From positions 7,971,501 to 8,035,500 of the forward strand of contig NC_044019.1 of the NCBI RefSeq assembly GCF_900496995.4: a stretch of 64,000 bases of DNA, given 5' to 3'. Source of the DNA: Aquila chrysaetos chrysaetos (lineage: Eukaryota; Chordata; Aves; Accipitriformes; Accipitridae). The notes below the pieces were generated by a model, which saw only the letters and a list, made by a program, of their open reading frames with translations, ran no database searches and had not been told where the DNA came from. Shown here in pieces: positions 47,046-58,050 of the stretch. Within the stretch, counting starts at the first letter, position 1. Each line of letters opens with the position of its first letter. Position numbers and translations under genes: made by a program.

Positions 47046-50000
47046 AGAGATAAAGTGGTAAATGGCAAGAGAGAAAGCATCAGCCAACCTTCCTGCAGAG
47101 ATGATGGTTAACAGTTTCTAGAGCAGCTCCCCCTTCACTCCTGGGCTGTAGCACTCTGTTGCAGACTGCACTGGAGATGGGCATGGTGCCTCATGATGCT
47201 GAAGATGTCTCTGGTCAGTAAGGCAGAGCTTTGCTCTGTTAGGAGCTGTGCAGTCACTGTGGACACTCTGGAGAGACCATGGTCTGGCTCCTTGATGAAG
47301 TACACATGTATCTGGACAGATGAGGAGCCCACGGAAACCACAGGACAGTGCTGATGTAGATTGGTGGTGAACTCAGCCTTAGGCATGTTCAAGGTTTTCA
47401 CTGGCAGCAGGACAAAGCAAAGCATGAAAGGCAGGTTTGGCAGAGGTAACAGGATTGCTGTTCTAGTGTTTACCTCCCAGCATGAACAGCACAGTAGAAA
47501 GCCCAAAGTGTAAGAGGCAACTGAAGGAAACCAGTGCATGAATGACTAGCACTGGGAATTGTAGGCTGGTACAAGGGAGACAGTCCATAGAAGGACTTGA
47601 AGGTGAAGGCAGGTACCTTGTACCTGGCAGAGCAGGGATGGAGATGTCAGGAGGGATGTGAAAGAGGGATTACACACGAAAGCAGGAAGACAGCATGGTC
47701 CTTCAAGCAGTGATCTGGGTGGGTGGTAGCATGATGCTGGTCAGATGAAGAGATACAGCAGCTGTAGTAACCCGGACACATGACAGGGAGGACACAGGCA
47801 ATTGTGCTGTCAGTATGTGGACAGGAGCAGAAAGGTTGCACCACTGAAATATTAGACACAAAGAACCTACAGATAAGGTACTGCCTGGACACAGGGGCTC
47901 AGGAGGAGAGCTGGGACAATCATGGCTTCCAGGGTAAAACAGGCAGGACAGAGCTGGCCCTGGTGACTGAGGGTACCCAAGGTCATGAAGATTAAATGCC
48001 CTGAGCAAGTGATGTTTGGCTTGAGCTGGCAGCTGATCATCCTAAGTCCCCAGTCAGGGCCATTGGGACAGATCCAGTTGCTTCCCAGTGAGAGAAGGAA
48101 ATCAGCACATTGCATACCCATTAATTGCTCACAACTAATGAGCCTTACGGGGTGAGAGCACAAGGTCCAGCTACTCAGAGGTACCTGTCCCGTCCAAATC
48201 TGGAGCATCAAGGGAGCAGGAAGGAAGAGAAGAGGAGTAAGAGGAGGCTGAGGCAGTTGGTGTCCATTAGCCTTTTGTCCAGCCAGTCGGAACTGGTGCA
48301 AGAAAAGCACCGTTCCAAGGGGTGCATCTTGAGTCCACCTGAACCACCTTAGGGCTGTCCCCTGCCACCTGACACTGCAGTGTGCATACTAAGGCAGTGA
48401 GGACTGTATCCTCCTGCATCCCCACCACCTTCCCCCCTTCCTGGTCCAGACTCTGCTCAGCTGCACAAGCCACTTCACAAGCAGGCTGCAGGACTGTGCT
48501 TGTGTGCTGAGGAAGGTGCCTGGTCCCACTGGTCTGTGCCACCCAGCAGCATTCAGACACAGCCCACAGGGCCAGGCTGTGGTAGTAGAGGTGCTGCTGA
48601 AGTCTGGGCTGCGCAGGGAGAGGGGGTCTGTGCACAGACACCTGTAGACCTGAAAAGTGATGCTCCCTTTCTGACAGAAGCAGAAGGGATGTTGTGAGAT
48701 ACAGGCTAATTTCACAGCAGGACCCAGCATGTCCCTGTCCCCAAAAAAGAAAGGAGACAACACCAGGAGAGAAGGCAGCTGGGAGGGGCTGAAGAAACCC
48801 TTGCTTCACTCCAAAATTTTTTCCCCACAACGTCAACTGAGCAGGAAATGTTGCTAAAACCCCAGAGAATCCCAAACACCTTTGGGGTTTTCCCTTGCCG
48901 AGAGAAGAGATTCCCAGTGCAAAAAGTGTCGCAAAGGCTGGCGGCCCAGATGCTGAATGGTGCTTTCACTTCCAGATCTCGCTACATGCCACATCCTTTA
49001 GTAATCTAGACCCTGCACAGCAGACACTTCTTCCTGGGGTTTCCAGCCAGCAAAGGTAGGAGGGGACAGACCAGACAAGTATGATTTCTCCTATTACATC
49101 CTGTGCCATGTGGATGGTAATCAGAGTTTCTTCTTGCACTGACAAAGGGAAAGAGAGGTTACTCTCAATGGGATTTTCAGCAGGGCTCAGCACCCACGTG
49201 TTGCTCACAGCATGTGATTTTTGCCCCTTGGAGTTATGGCCGTAGCCCTGACGCACATCCCTGCATTCACCTTTCCTTGCTGGGGGAAGGGGCTGCTCCA
49301 CAACCCTACCTCCCGCAGCACCTTTTAGAGGCAGCACCCAGCTTTCTGTCTCTGTAGCTCCTGGAGTGGCTTTCACCCACTCCCCAGTTCCCAGAGGAAG
49401 GGGGACAGGAGGTGTGTCTACTGGAAGGTGTTACTCAGCTCTCTTTTTATAGTCCATTTAAGTCACTTCTCATTACAGTATATGTTTATATATGCTTATA
49501 ATTATATGCTCAGCACACAGATGAGCATAGATCTTTCCACTCCAAAGGCACTGCAGAAATGGCACTTGGCTAATCCACTAGCCAAGGCAATATCTGACCC
49601 CAAGCTATCCTTGCTACAGTACCTGAGCAAGCATGCTCCAGTGAGGACCTTCAGCAGCTCACAGGGGAGCAGGACGATGCATGGCAGCACCTTTGCCTGT
49701 GACCTTCTGGGATTGCATGTGACCATGCTGTACCCAAAAGTGCTGGGGAGATGAAAACAACACAAGGATCCAGGTTTGGTTCTTCTTCTGCTCGTTCTGC
49801 GTTGAGCATGAGCTGGTGGTACCACGAGCACCTGACATCAGCAGCACAACTGGAAGCTGCAAGGCACAGTCCTTGCTGTGAGCAGCTGTGGGAGCTGAGC
49901 TGTCAGGCTTTCACTTTGCCCTAAACATGACAGATGAATGTGCACCACCCCACAGATCACCTCCATCCTCCAGACCTCCAGCAACAGAACACTGCTCAAC

Positions 50001-50245
50001 CACATCCACAGCAGCCCAGCAGTGCACGTAAATTGGAGTCACCATGAGCAGACTCCTTCCCACCTTGATGTCTCCAGCACCTTCTGGAAATGCCTCTTTT
50101 TTTTCTGGGCCTTCCCTGAGAGCTTTGCTGTTGGGGCACAGCTCAAGAATCAGCTCCAATTTCATGGTCTTTCTTAGCAATGAAGTGGTTGTTCACTCCT
50201 GTGAGCAGGTCCCTAAACCAGGGTGTCTGTGCAGACAGTATTACG
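47046..50245. other. unassigned sequence
   Basis: No gene is recognised. A 202-codon minus-strand frame (48875-48267) has no family similarity. The composition is mixed, and no transposon body is seen. Confidence 0.5.
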
Positions 50246-50264
50246 CACACACACATACACACAT
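50246..50264. repeat. short (CA)n microsatellite
   Basis: Nineteen bases of CA repeats interrupted once by a T. Confidence 0.8.
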
Positions 50265-50389
50265 GGCAATGCAGAGCTGTTTGTACCAAGCCAGCAAAAA
50301 CCATGCCATGAATCTGCCAGCTGAAACACAGCAAAGCGGAGCTGTGAATCACTTCTCAGCTGCAGGGCTCTCAGAGAGTAACTTTTAGT
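50265..50389. other. unassigned sequence
   Basis: Short noncoding spacer between the CA repeat and the AT-rich candidate element. Confidence 0.5.
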
Positions 50390-50600
50390 ACCTACAACCA
50401 CATAATGAGTAAAAGCCTTGAACTGGAAATGCAAATAGACATATAATTTATATTTAATAAGGCAGTTAATGTACTGTGTGTCCAGTAAAGTACCATCCAG
50501 CTCCTATCACCCATTTATTGAGGTTACTCCACATAATAAATTCCAAATGAGTGATAATGGCTGTATTTGGAATTATATTAATAACTGTACATGCATATCT
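50390..50600. promoter_or_regulatory. candidate conserved noncoding element with POU octamer
   Basis: AT-rich, non-repetitive sequence with a perfect octamer ATGCAAAT at 50429-50436, followed by a run of TTTATATTTAATAAGGCAGTT-like text and GGAATTATATTAATAACTG near 50568. CpG is absent and no frame is open. This texture is typical of vertebrate distal enhancers, but no conservation could be checked. Confidence 0.25.
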
Positions 50601-51637
50601 GAGGCCAGAGAGATGAGGGTATAGCAAGTGCTGCACTTGCTGTGCAGGCATGGCAGTATTTTGGAAATTTTATGTAATTGCCATCAGCTCCAAATGAATG
50701 AATTAATCGACTCCCCTTGCACCCTGGCAGAGGGGACCTGCTCTGAGGCACTGAGCCAACCAACTTCATGTACAACTGACTGATGTAAAGGAAAGACTTA
50801 AAGGGAAACATTTTCTGCAGTGTTTCAAAGTCTCCTACCCAGGTCTGGGTGGGAGACTTGCATCTGAATACATCTGTGCATGTATCTGACTTCCTAGGTT
50901 GTGTGCAGTTCGGAGAAGAAAACCTGTAATTTCAGATACCCTAGAAGCAAAAATGTTTAAAGAAACCTCAGTTAAATTAAGTCCTAAGGGGAACCAGGAA
51001 ATATCAAATTCAAACTGAAAATAAAGGTTTATTTTGAGCACTACCAAAAAGCTTAGAAATAAAATGGATATTCATTTTTTAAAAAAGCACAATACAGTAA
51101 ATGTAATTTATTGAATTATTTGTTTCAATAATACATTTAATTTTCAGTACTTAAGTAAACACATTTTGGGGAGAAGTGCCAGATGAAAAATCTCAATTCC
51201 TTTTAAAATCTTTATGTTTCTCTAGTTCAGTGATTTGCTGTCACAGACATGGACTGAGCCTATATCACTTCTTTTGGTCATTACCAATGAAATAGGATTT
51301 CATCCCAACTATTTTTGTCTTTGTCTCCTGCACCTTTGTCCACAGCTGGCAGCTCCTGCACTGCTGCCATTCACTCACCCACCATTCAATTCACACATGC
51401 ATGGGAAGGCACTTGCACCGCTGTGCACACTCATATGCACTCATGCATCTTCATGGCAAGCCAAAGAGTAGGGGAGATTCTCAGCCTGAGCAGACATGAG
51501 GTCAGGAATATTTTAGGAAGGCTGACAGTCATCTTCTACCTTTACTGATGGCTACTTGGGGTCTGCAAAGCCCAAGAGTCACACAGTTGATCAGCTCAGG
51601 GCTTTTAACCCAGGGTACATAAAGGACTTCAGAGAAT
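50601..51637. other. AT-rich unassigned sequence with a small AT hairpin
   Basis: No gene is recognised. At 51099-51138 AAATGTA and TTATTGAA pair with TTCAATAA and TACATTT across an 8-base loop with a 2-base bulge. In such AT-rich DNA this may be chance. Confidence 0.45.
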
Positions 51638-51760
51638 TCCAGACTTGGTAGAAAGGGTGTCTGGAGGTCTTTAGTCCAACCTGCTATCACCAACACTATG
51701 GCTTAGTTTGGTCAAGTCTTTAAAAGTCCAGGAACCCAGGCTGAAGATGTCCTCACCCTG
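51638..51760 (-). mobile_element. CR1 LINE fragment, minus orientation, old
   Basis: The plus strand shows GTGTCTGGAGGTCTTTAGTC, then CAACCTGCTATC, then TTTGGTCAAGTCTTTAAAAG, the order expected for the reverse complement of a CR1 3' region. The outer limits are uncertain, and more diverged CR1 sequence may continue to about 51820. Confidence 0.7.
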
Positions 51761-52382
51761 CAGCCCAGCTCACATCTGTTCCCATACACTGTCCCCACAC
51801 AGGACAGACTGCACAGCCAGGACCTGATGTTCACCAGCTGCCGTTGGGCTGTGGGGAAAGGACAGGACGGGTTCAACTCTGCTGTTTCTAAAAGGTTAAT
51901 AAAGCAGGGCCAGCCCTGCCTGCAGGAAGCACTGCTGGAGTTTTGCTGTCTGCCCCTGCCAGCTCTGCTGGCCACAGGACCATATATTTCCCCAAGTCCC
52001 TGGCACACCGCTGGTGCTTTGCAGTGGATCGTCACCCCATCCCTCAGAGCTGTGTCCCTCAGAGAATCAGGAGCCAACAGGGCTACAGCCGTCAAGTGTG
52101 TATTTGCTTGGGCAAGGCGGAGACCCCCTCCTACCCAGAGCAACCCCCTGCATCCCCCTTCCTCAGCCCCTGCTCAAGCCCTGGCTGCCAGCCCGGCCGT
52201 AGTCCAGCACGCAGCCCCACTTGTAGCTGAGCCCTGCAAGGGCTGCTGGGCTGGCGAGGCAGGCAGATAGAAATGCAAAAGCCCAGTCTCTGCTAGCACC
52301 AGATAATAGTTCAAAAGGCAAGCATCCTTTCTCTTTGCTCTCAGTCTCCCTCTCAGTTTCTTTTAAGCACAAAACCAGCACA

Positions 52383-52383
<1 letters not shown>
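51761..52383. other. unassigned sequence, GC-rich
   Basis: No gene is recognised. The short frames on both strands are without family similarity. The stretch leads into a compound simple repeat. Confidence 0.5.
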
Positions 52384-52416
<33 letters not shown>

Positions 52417-52457
52417 AGAAGAAGAAGAAAGGAAGCGGGGAGGAAAGAAAAGAAAGG
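52384..52457 (+). repeat. compound simple repeat (CA)n-(A)23-(GAA)n
   Basis: A short CA run (52384-52394) passes into 23 consecutive A (52395-52417), then four GAA units (52418-52430), then an A/G-only stretch to about 52457. It is purine-rich on the plus strand. A retroposon tail is possible, but no body is recognised upstream. Confidence 0.8.
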
Positions 52458-54079
52458 GGCGACTTCCAGCCAGGCAATAAAATGCCATCTGTCTCCTGAT
52501 GGCTCATGTGACACTGACAGACGTCCACTGCGAGCCAGAGCCAAAGGCACGGCAGCCCGTGATCCTGTCACAGCAGGAGAGGGAGCACTCCTTCCCCAGC
52601 CTCCTCTCTCTCTCGAACCCATCAAAAGTTTTTGAGCCAGGAGGAAAAAATAAATCAGGCTGATCCTTGCTGCCCTTCCCGCAGGGAAACATGTCCAGGG
52701 TGGTGGTGGAGGGGGCAGTGTCGGACTTTGGAGAGGGGGCTGTCTGTGCCGTGTGACTTTTCACCAGGCTGGGATCCCCTCGGATCCACCTGTTTTCCTC
52801 TCAAAAGCAGCTCCCAGAAAACAAAGGAGATGAACAGCAGGCAGCCCACCACCCCCACACAATCCAACTGCTTAATTGCCTCGAGGGAAAGAGCCTCGCT
52901 GACCCTGGGACCCTCCTAGGCTGGAAAAGCAGAGACGAAAAGGGAGTTGTATGAGACAGACGTGCTGCCGTGGCTGCCAGTAACCTGCCGTGGTCTGGCC
53001 CTGCAGACACTGCCACAAAGAGGGAAGCTGCAACTTATGTTTCCTGGGAGCACAGATGTCTCTAGATGACATAGCCACTTCCCAGAAAGAGATATGCCCT
53101 GATTCGGTCCCAGAGGAGATGGCGGGGAAGTCCCTGTGCAGTGGGTGGAAGAGGAAAAGCCCCAAATGTTCCTGATTTCCCTGGATTCCCAGCAGTGATG
53201 GTTTCAGGAGAGCAGGCCTTAGCTGGGTGTTGGAAGGTGCAACCTTCTTGCCCTAAATCCTGGGCATCTCTGGCCTAGCAGAGCAGCGCAGACCCTGGGA
53301 AGCTCAGCACCCTGTGGCGAGGCTGCCCTGCGTCTGCTCATGGCACCCGCTGAGTGGTGGTCCTGGGCAGGCTGGGCACGAGGCCACGCACCTGCACAGA
53401 GGCATGACCACCCTCATGCCAGCCGGGGCTGTGGGGCCAGCACAGCAGTGAGGTGTCCGCACAGCCCTTCTCTGGAGCACCAAGCCCACCATCAGGAGCC
53501 AGCAGTGCAGGCCAGCACATGCCTCCTTCCCCATGAACCCCTTCTCGTTCCCAGCCTCACCATCCAGGCCACTGCTCGCCACCCAGTACGTGGCAGGACC
53601 TCACCGGCTTGGCCAACTTGGAGCTGAGTTGCTCATCTCCTAAACCTGTCTCCTGGGAACAGTCACAGAAGGAGTCACCAGCCATATACAGAGCTGGGGG
53701 GATGACGTGAGGGCGTGTGGAGACTGGCTTCCCCTGCCTGCCAAGGGACCAGCAGGATGATGCTAAGGTTCCACAACACCCTTGGACCCTTCCCCACAAC
53801 CATACCACCCATCAGTACTTGGGCATGGTTGGGCACCCTGTCAGGTCCTGAGGGGAGCTGGAAGTCCAGGGCAGCAGGAGGTGGACAGCTCTCACCAGCC
53901 CAGCTGCAAAGTGTCAAGTCCCTTTTGCTGCTGGCACCTTCTGGAACACTCTGGGCCCCTGTCCCACCTCCAACAGCCAGACTGAAGCAGCCTGTCAGTG
54001 GCTGCCGATACCCTGCCAGATGAAGCCACCAGAGAAACACCACCACATTTCACATTATGTCACTCCCTGCTGCCTTTAG
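52458..54079. other. unassigned sequence, GC-rich
   Basis: No gene is recognised. An acceptor-like CCCTTCCCGCAG near 52684 is followed by an ATG and a frame that stops after about 21 codons. Frames on the other strand are equally long, so none is favoured. Confidence 0.45.
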
Positions 54080-54300
54080 GGACAGCTGTGGTCATTGGCA
54101 TTGCCAAAGGGATGAGAGAAGGACTGGATACGTGGCTGTCTCTTAAGGGTGGGCAGAGAAACAGCAAGATTGGCCCAGGGCAACCCAGGACAATGCCAGG
54201 CCATGGGGCACAGCGCCAGGGCAGCACCTCTCTCCCTCGCTGGCTGCAGCAGGTTGGTGCTGCCATCAGGAGAAGCCACCATGCAGAGCTGCTGCAATGA
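54080..54300 (+). other. weak terminal-exon candidate
   Basis: CTGCTGCCTTTAG ends at 54079 and a frame stays open for about 73 codons to a TGA at 54298-54300, beginning with TAVVIGIAKGMREGLDTWLS. The hydrophobic and helical start looks protein-like. The frame is also open upstream of the acceptor, no polyadenylation hexamer was noted soon after, and no family is recognised. Confidence 0.12.
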
Positions 54301-56211
54301 GACTCCCCAGAGGACACCATGAACTTAAGCTGTGAAGTCTGGAGGACCCTGGTGTATCGCACATGATTTGCCAAGCAGATCCCCAGCATCACCTCCCCCA
54401 GCTCCTGGTCACAGGTTTGCTGCCCACCAGCATCTTTCCACCTGTTCCTACACCGTTTGACACCAGAGGTGGTCTGGCTGGCTGCTGCAGCTACTCCTGA
54501 CCCCACAGTCATCTCAGGTGACACCTTTAGTGACTCCTAGCCATGTCCTGCTCCCCTCAATGCCTGCCCTGGCTGTGTCTCCAGGGCTTTTTCAGGAGGA
54601 TGGTGCATGTGTCACACAATGGGTACCAGGGCTCAGGGCTGTCTGGGGGACAGGGAGAGCATCAGTACATGAAGGGCTTTGAGCCAAGACAAAAATGGTC
54701 ACAGGGTGCAAAAGGCCCTAGAGAGACCCTGAAGAGTTTATTATGGTAGCAGAAGAAAAAGCTCTGACTGTGTTGTGACATGATGGTGTGGGATTTCTTG
54801 GCCTCAGCCCATGCGCTAGAGGAGGGATGGAGACAGGCATTACTGCAGGTGGGGCTGGGAGGTGTGGGGCTGCCTCCACCCCAGCCCCACAGGAGCCACC
54901 GTCCACTCCTGGGCACAGAGAAACACTCTGAAACAGCCTGGCCCTGCTGTGTTTAACCTGGCTAATGATTAGCTAGATAGGACTTGGCCATTCAAGGGCA
55001 CAGGGTGAAAACAGCCCTTCTGCCTTTGCTTACACAGCACACACAGCTGGGCCATTCCCACAGCCAGCACCCAGAAAGAGCGACAGCAATGGGGGAAATG
55101 CCAGCTCGGGAGCAGCATCCAAGGGCTTGGGCTGGGAGAGCAGCCCAGAGGATGTTGCCCAACCTAGCTCTGCTTGAAACTTCCCCCAAGCAAGAGCTGA
55201 CCCCAATGTACACAGTTGCGTCTCTCTGCAGAGATGTTTTTGCATCCAAAGGCAAATCCAGGGAACTAGGATCTCGCTCTTTATCCTTGTGGCATCCATC
55301 AGAAGTTGAGTCAGGAGTTAATGTGAAGCTCTGGGGTCACAAAAAAAGGCCTCCTTGTGTGTCTTATACTTGGAGGCCCCACAAGGTTTGCTCCAACACC
55401 CTCTTACCTGCCCAGAGAGCAGGTGCTTTCTCCTCCAGCGCCAGCTGCAGCAGTTTTACAGCAAACTCCTTCCTTTCACTTCCCAGTTCAGCCTCCCACA
55501 TCCCCAGGATCCTGCCTGAAGTTTGCACATGGCTGCTGTGATGAAGAGCAGGTCTTTGATCAGAGTATGATAACATCTTTGCAATGAGAGAGTGTCAAAA
55601 CTCTGAGAAAATAGAGAGTGTGGCCATGGCTGAAGGGATCCCTGCCTACCTGAGAAACACCCCTCCTAAAATCTCATCCAAAGCCACCCTCTGACCAAAA
55701 GCTGAAGGCATCAGGTTCTGTGCTTCCCCCAAACCTGACAGCAAAATGTCAGAACCAGGAGGCTGAAGAAATGGAGGGACTTCTTTGCCTGAATGCACGT
55801 GTGCTGCACATGGTGGCATCAAAGGGCCAGACAACACTGGTGTGAACCCTGCACAAGCAAGCACAAGAGACCATCAGCCCTGAGACCCTGCCTGCCCCAC
55901 CTGCCCACTCCCACTGCTCCCTGGCCCCGGCACCACGCTCCTGAAGACTGGCTCTTGGCTCAGCCCACCACAGGGTCCAGCATTGTCAACCTGCTGGGTT
56001 GGCACAGTGCCTGCCTGGAGCTCTGCTCTACACAAATGTGTCTGTGGGACCTACCTTAGGAGCCAGTTGGAAGGAGTAGTGCATGGCTTGTATGTGGCGC
56101 TGGAGAAGGAGGGGATGTCTCCCAGTTTTGGAGACTAAACACAGGACATGTCCTCTGATAGGTACTCCTGTCTCTTAACATGAATGTTTTAACACTTGGA
56201 CTAGCACCTAG
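54301..56211. other. unassigned sequence
   Basis: No gene is recognised. A 185-codon plus-strand frame (54984-55541) has no domain and overlaps minus-strand frames of similar quality. No repeats are recognised. Confidence 0.5.
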
Positions 56212-56356
56212 GGGTGGGGTGGAATCTCTGTCTTTGGAGAATTTCAAAACTTGAATGGACTGGCCCTGAGAAACCTGCTGCAGATTTTCAGCCAGCTCTG
56301 CACAGAGTAGGAGGCTGGACCAGAGGTCCCTCCGAAACTAATTCTTTCTGTGATCC
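56212..56356 (+). mobile_element. CR1 LINE fragment, 3' end, plus orientation
   Basis: The expected order of CR1 landmarks is present: GGGGTGGAATCTCTGTCTTT, GGAGAATTTCAAAACTTGAA, TGGACTGGCCCTGAGAAACC, then GGAGGCTGGACCAGAGGTCC and TTCTTTCTGTGATCC at the very end. 5'-truncated with no coding capacity. The differences from consensus indicate an old copy. Confidence 0.87.
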
Positions 56357-57184
56357 TTTCAACCCCCTGAACTTTTGTTCTTTGCTGGCCAGATAAAAGA
56401 AATGGGCCCATCTGTAGATTCCTATCTAAGGCAAGTTTGGGGGAACCCAAGGACTGGATTTGACTGGCTGAAAGTACAGTTGGGTTTGTAGTGTGGGTTT
56501 TGCTTTGCATGGCTCTGGGAAAGCCAAGGGTTTACATGTCTCATATATTCCTCCCACTCAAGTTAGTATTATTCTTCTTGTGAAGAGAAAACCACTTAAA
56601 ATGACTCTCACAAGTGCTTCTCATCAGCTTGAGTGAACAGAAAAGTGAATATGAACTGATCTTAGTTAAATGAAGTCCACTTCAGTTGTCAATTAGGGGT
56701 TCAAAGCCACTTAATTAATACACTTCAGCTTCACCTCCATATACACAGATCCAAAGAGACACCTTCCATCCACTTTCACTGCTCAGCAATTGAACAACCC
56801 TACTCAATCCACATGATATTTGAAGACCTTGGTGAACCTCACTTAAGCCCAGAGCCAAAATCCTGTTCTGATTCAGCAGACCCAGGACAATTTCCAGCAT
56901 TTCATTAGCCCTTTCCTCCATACCCAGCAGACAGCATCTGTTGAAATGGCTTAGAAGAAGCAGCAAACCCCAGTTCTAGAGATCTCATAAATTTTCATAT
57001 GTTCTTGAGTTTCCAAAGCTCTCTGCTTTCTCTTCTCTCAGATCACAGAGAGCTGAACCTGCTGGAGACACATGCCCCAAATCTCCACACAACACTGGCA
57101 ACCAGGGCTTCTGATTAATTTTTTTGTGTTGTTTTGGCTACAACTACCCATTCCACATCTGCCCCCTCAAAGGATGATGTTCAA
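56357..57184. other. unassigned sequence
   Basis: Mixed to AT-rich noncoding DNA between two CR1 remnants. No gene is recognised. Confidence 0.5.
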
Positions 57185-57245
57185 CACTTCAAGCAAGAGA
57201 TCAGACTCAAGACTTCCAAGGTCCCTTCCAGCCAACATTTGTAGG
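57185..57245 (+). mobile_element. CR1 LINE 3' tail remnant
   Basis: Only the terminal CR1 block is recognisable: GACTTCCAAGGTCCCTTCCA followed by GCCAACAT. It is a very short 5'-truncated copy in the same orientation as the CR1 at 56212, but a separate 3' end and therefore a separate insertion. Confidence 0.6.
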
Positions 57246-57544
57246 CCAACAAGTCCTGTTTCATGGCAGTGCCTGCCTTCCAAGAGTTGTGAAGTGTTTC
57301 TCTACCCCATTTTTCCTGCCAGTTCTTGGTTGTCTCTCCCAGAAATTGCCCAGCACCATCTCTTCCCTTTGCAAGTAGCAATAGCAGAGCACTAGCAAGA
57401 TGTGCTTGCTTTGGGTGTGAATATGCATAGGTCTGACTTGGATGTGCAGGAGTCTGGCTGCATCTCAGATCCATACAGGTTCCTGCTTCCCACTGTGCAA
57501 TGCTCAGTCTGCGTGCAATCGGCTTTCTCTGTCTGTCCCTCTGT
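57246..57544. other. unassigned spacer
   Basis: Noncoding sequence between the CR1 tail and the polypyrimidine tract. Nothing specific is seen. Confidence 0.5.
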
Positions 57545-57713
57545 CTCTTTTTCTCTTTCTTTCCTTCCTTCCTATAATTTCTTTCTTCCTTCTTCCTTCA
57601 AGTTCTTTCTTTCATTTACTCTTATTTCCTTTCTTTTCCTTCCTTTCTTTCTCTTTCTTTCTTCTTTCTTACTTTTTCTTTTTTCTTCTTTCTTTCTTTC
57701 TTCCTTTTCCTCT
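57545..57713. repeat. polypyrimidine tract, (CTTT)n/(TTCC)n
   Basis: About 170 bases are almost only C and T on the plus strand, as mixed CTTT, TTCC and TTCT units, broken by a few A/G bases near 57573-57576, 57600-57602 and 57614-57623. This microsatellite-like tract gives serine- and phenylalanine-rich open frames on the plus strand that are not genes. Long homopurine-homopyrimidine tracts can adopt triplex (H-DNA) structure. Confidence 0.9.
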
Positions 57714-57879
57714 GCATTCATTTGAATGACAGAGGTTTCTGATTACAGTCCTCCTGGGGAATCAAACAGCAAGGCTGCTGCTCACTTACGACTGACAGAT
57801 TAAGATAGATAAAGGGAGAGATTTGTATATTGACTCTGTGTTTATGTAACTCATGTGCAAGGCCTGGCCAGGAGCAAAG
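57714..57879. other. unassigned spacer
   Basis: Noncoding sequence, becoming AT-rich towards the following element. No gene is seen. Confidence 0.5.
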
Positions 57880-58050
57880 GGGGATCTGACCCACATAAAT
57901 AATAACGAGCAGCATTTTTAAACTAAATCATCTGGAAAATTCACAGACGATTCCGTTGGTTCCTTCTATTGTGTCACCGGAGGGTCATAAATAATTCAGC
58001 CTTGCTCAAATATTTATGGAAATCAATTTAGCCCTCAGTCCAACATCACC
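57880..58050. promoter_or_regulatory. candidate conserved noncoding element
   Basis: AT-rich, repeat-free sequence between the pyrimidine tract and a GC-rich stretch. It contains a core ATAAATAATTCAGC (57987-58000) followed by CTCAAATATTTATGG, which resembles the core at 62128 in the next candidate element. Homeodomain- and MEF2-like A/T words are frequent. No frame is open. Not confirmed by alignment. Confidence 0.28.

Noticed and set aside
57402..57729. Serine/phenylalanine-rich open frames on the plus strand
   Set aside because: They are translations of the polypyrimidine microsatellite at 57545-57713, not genes.
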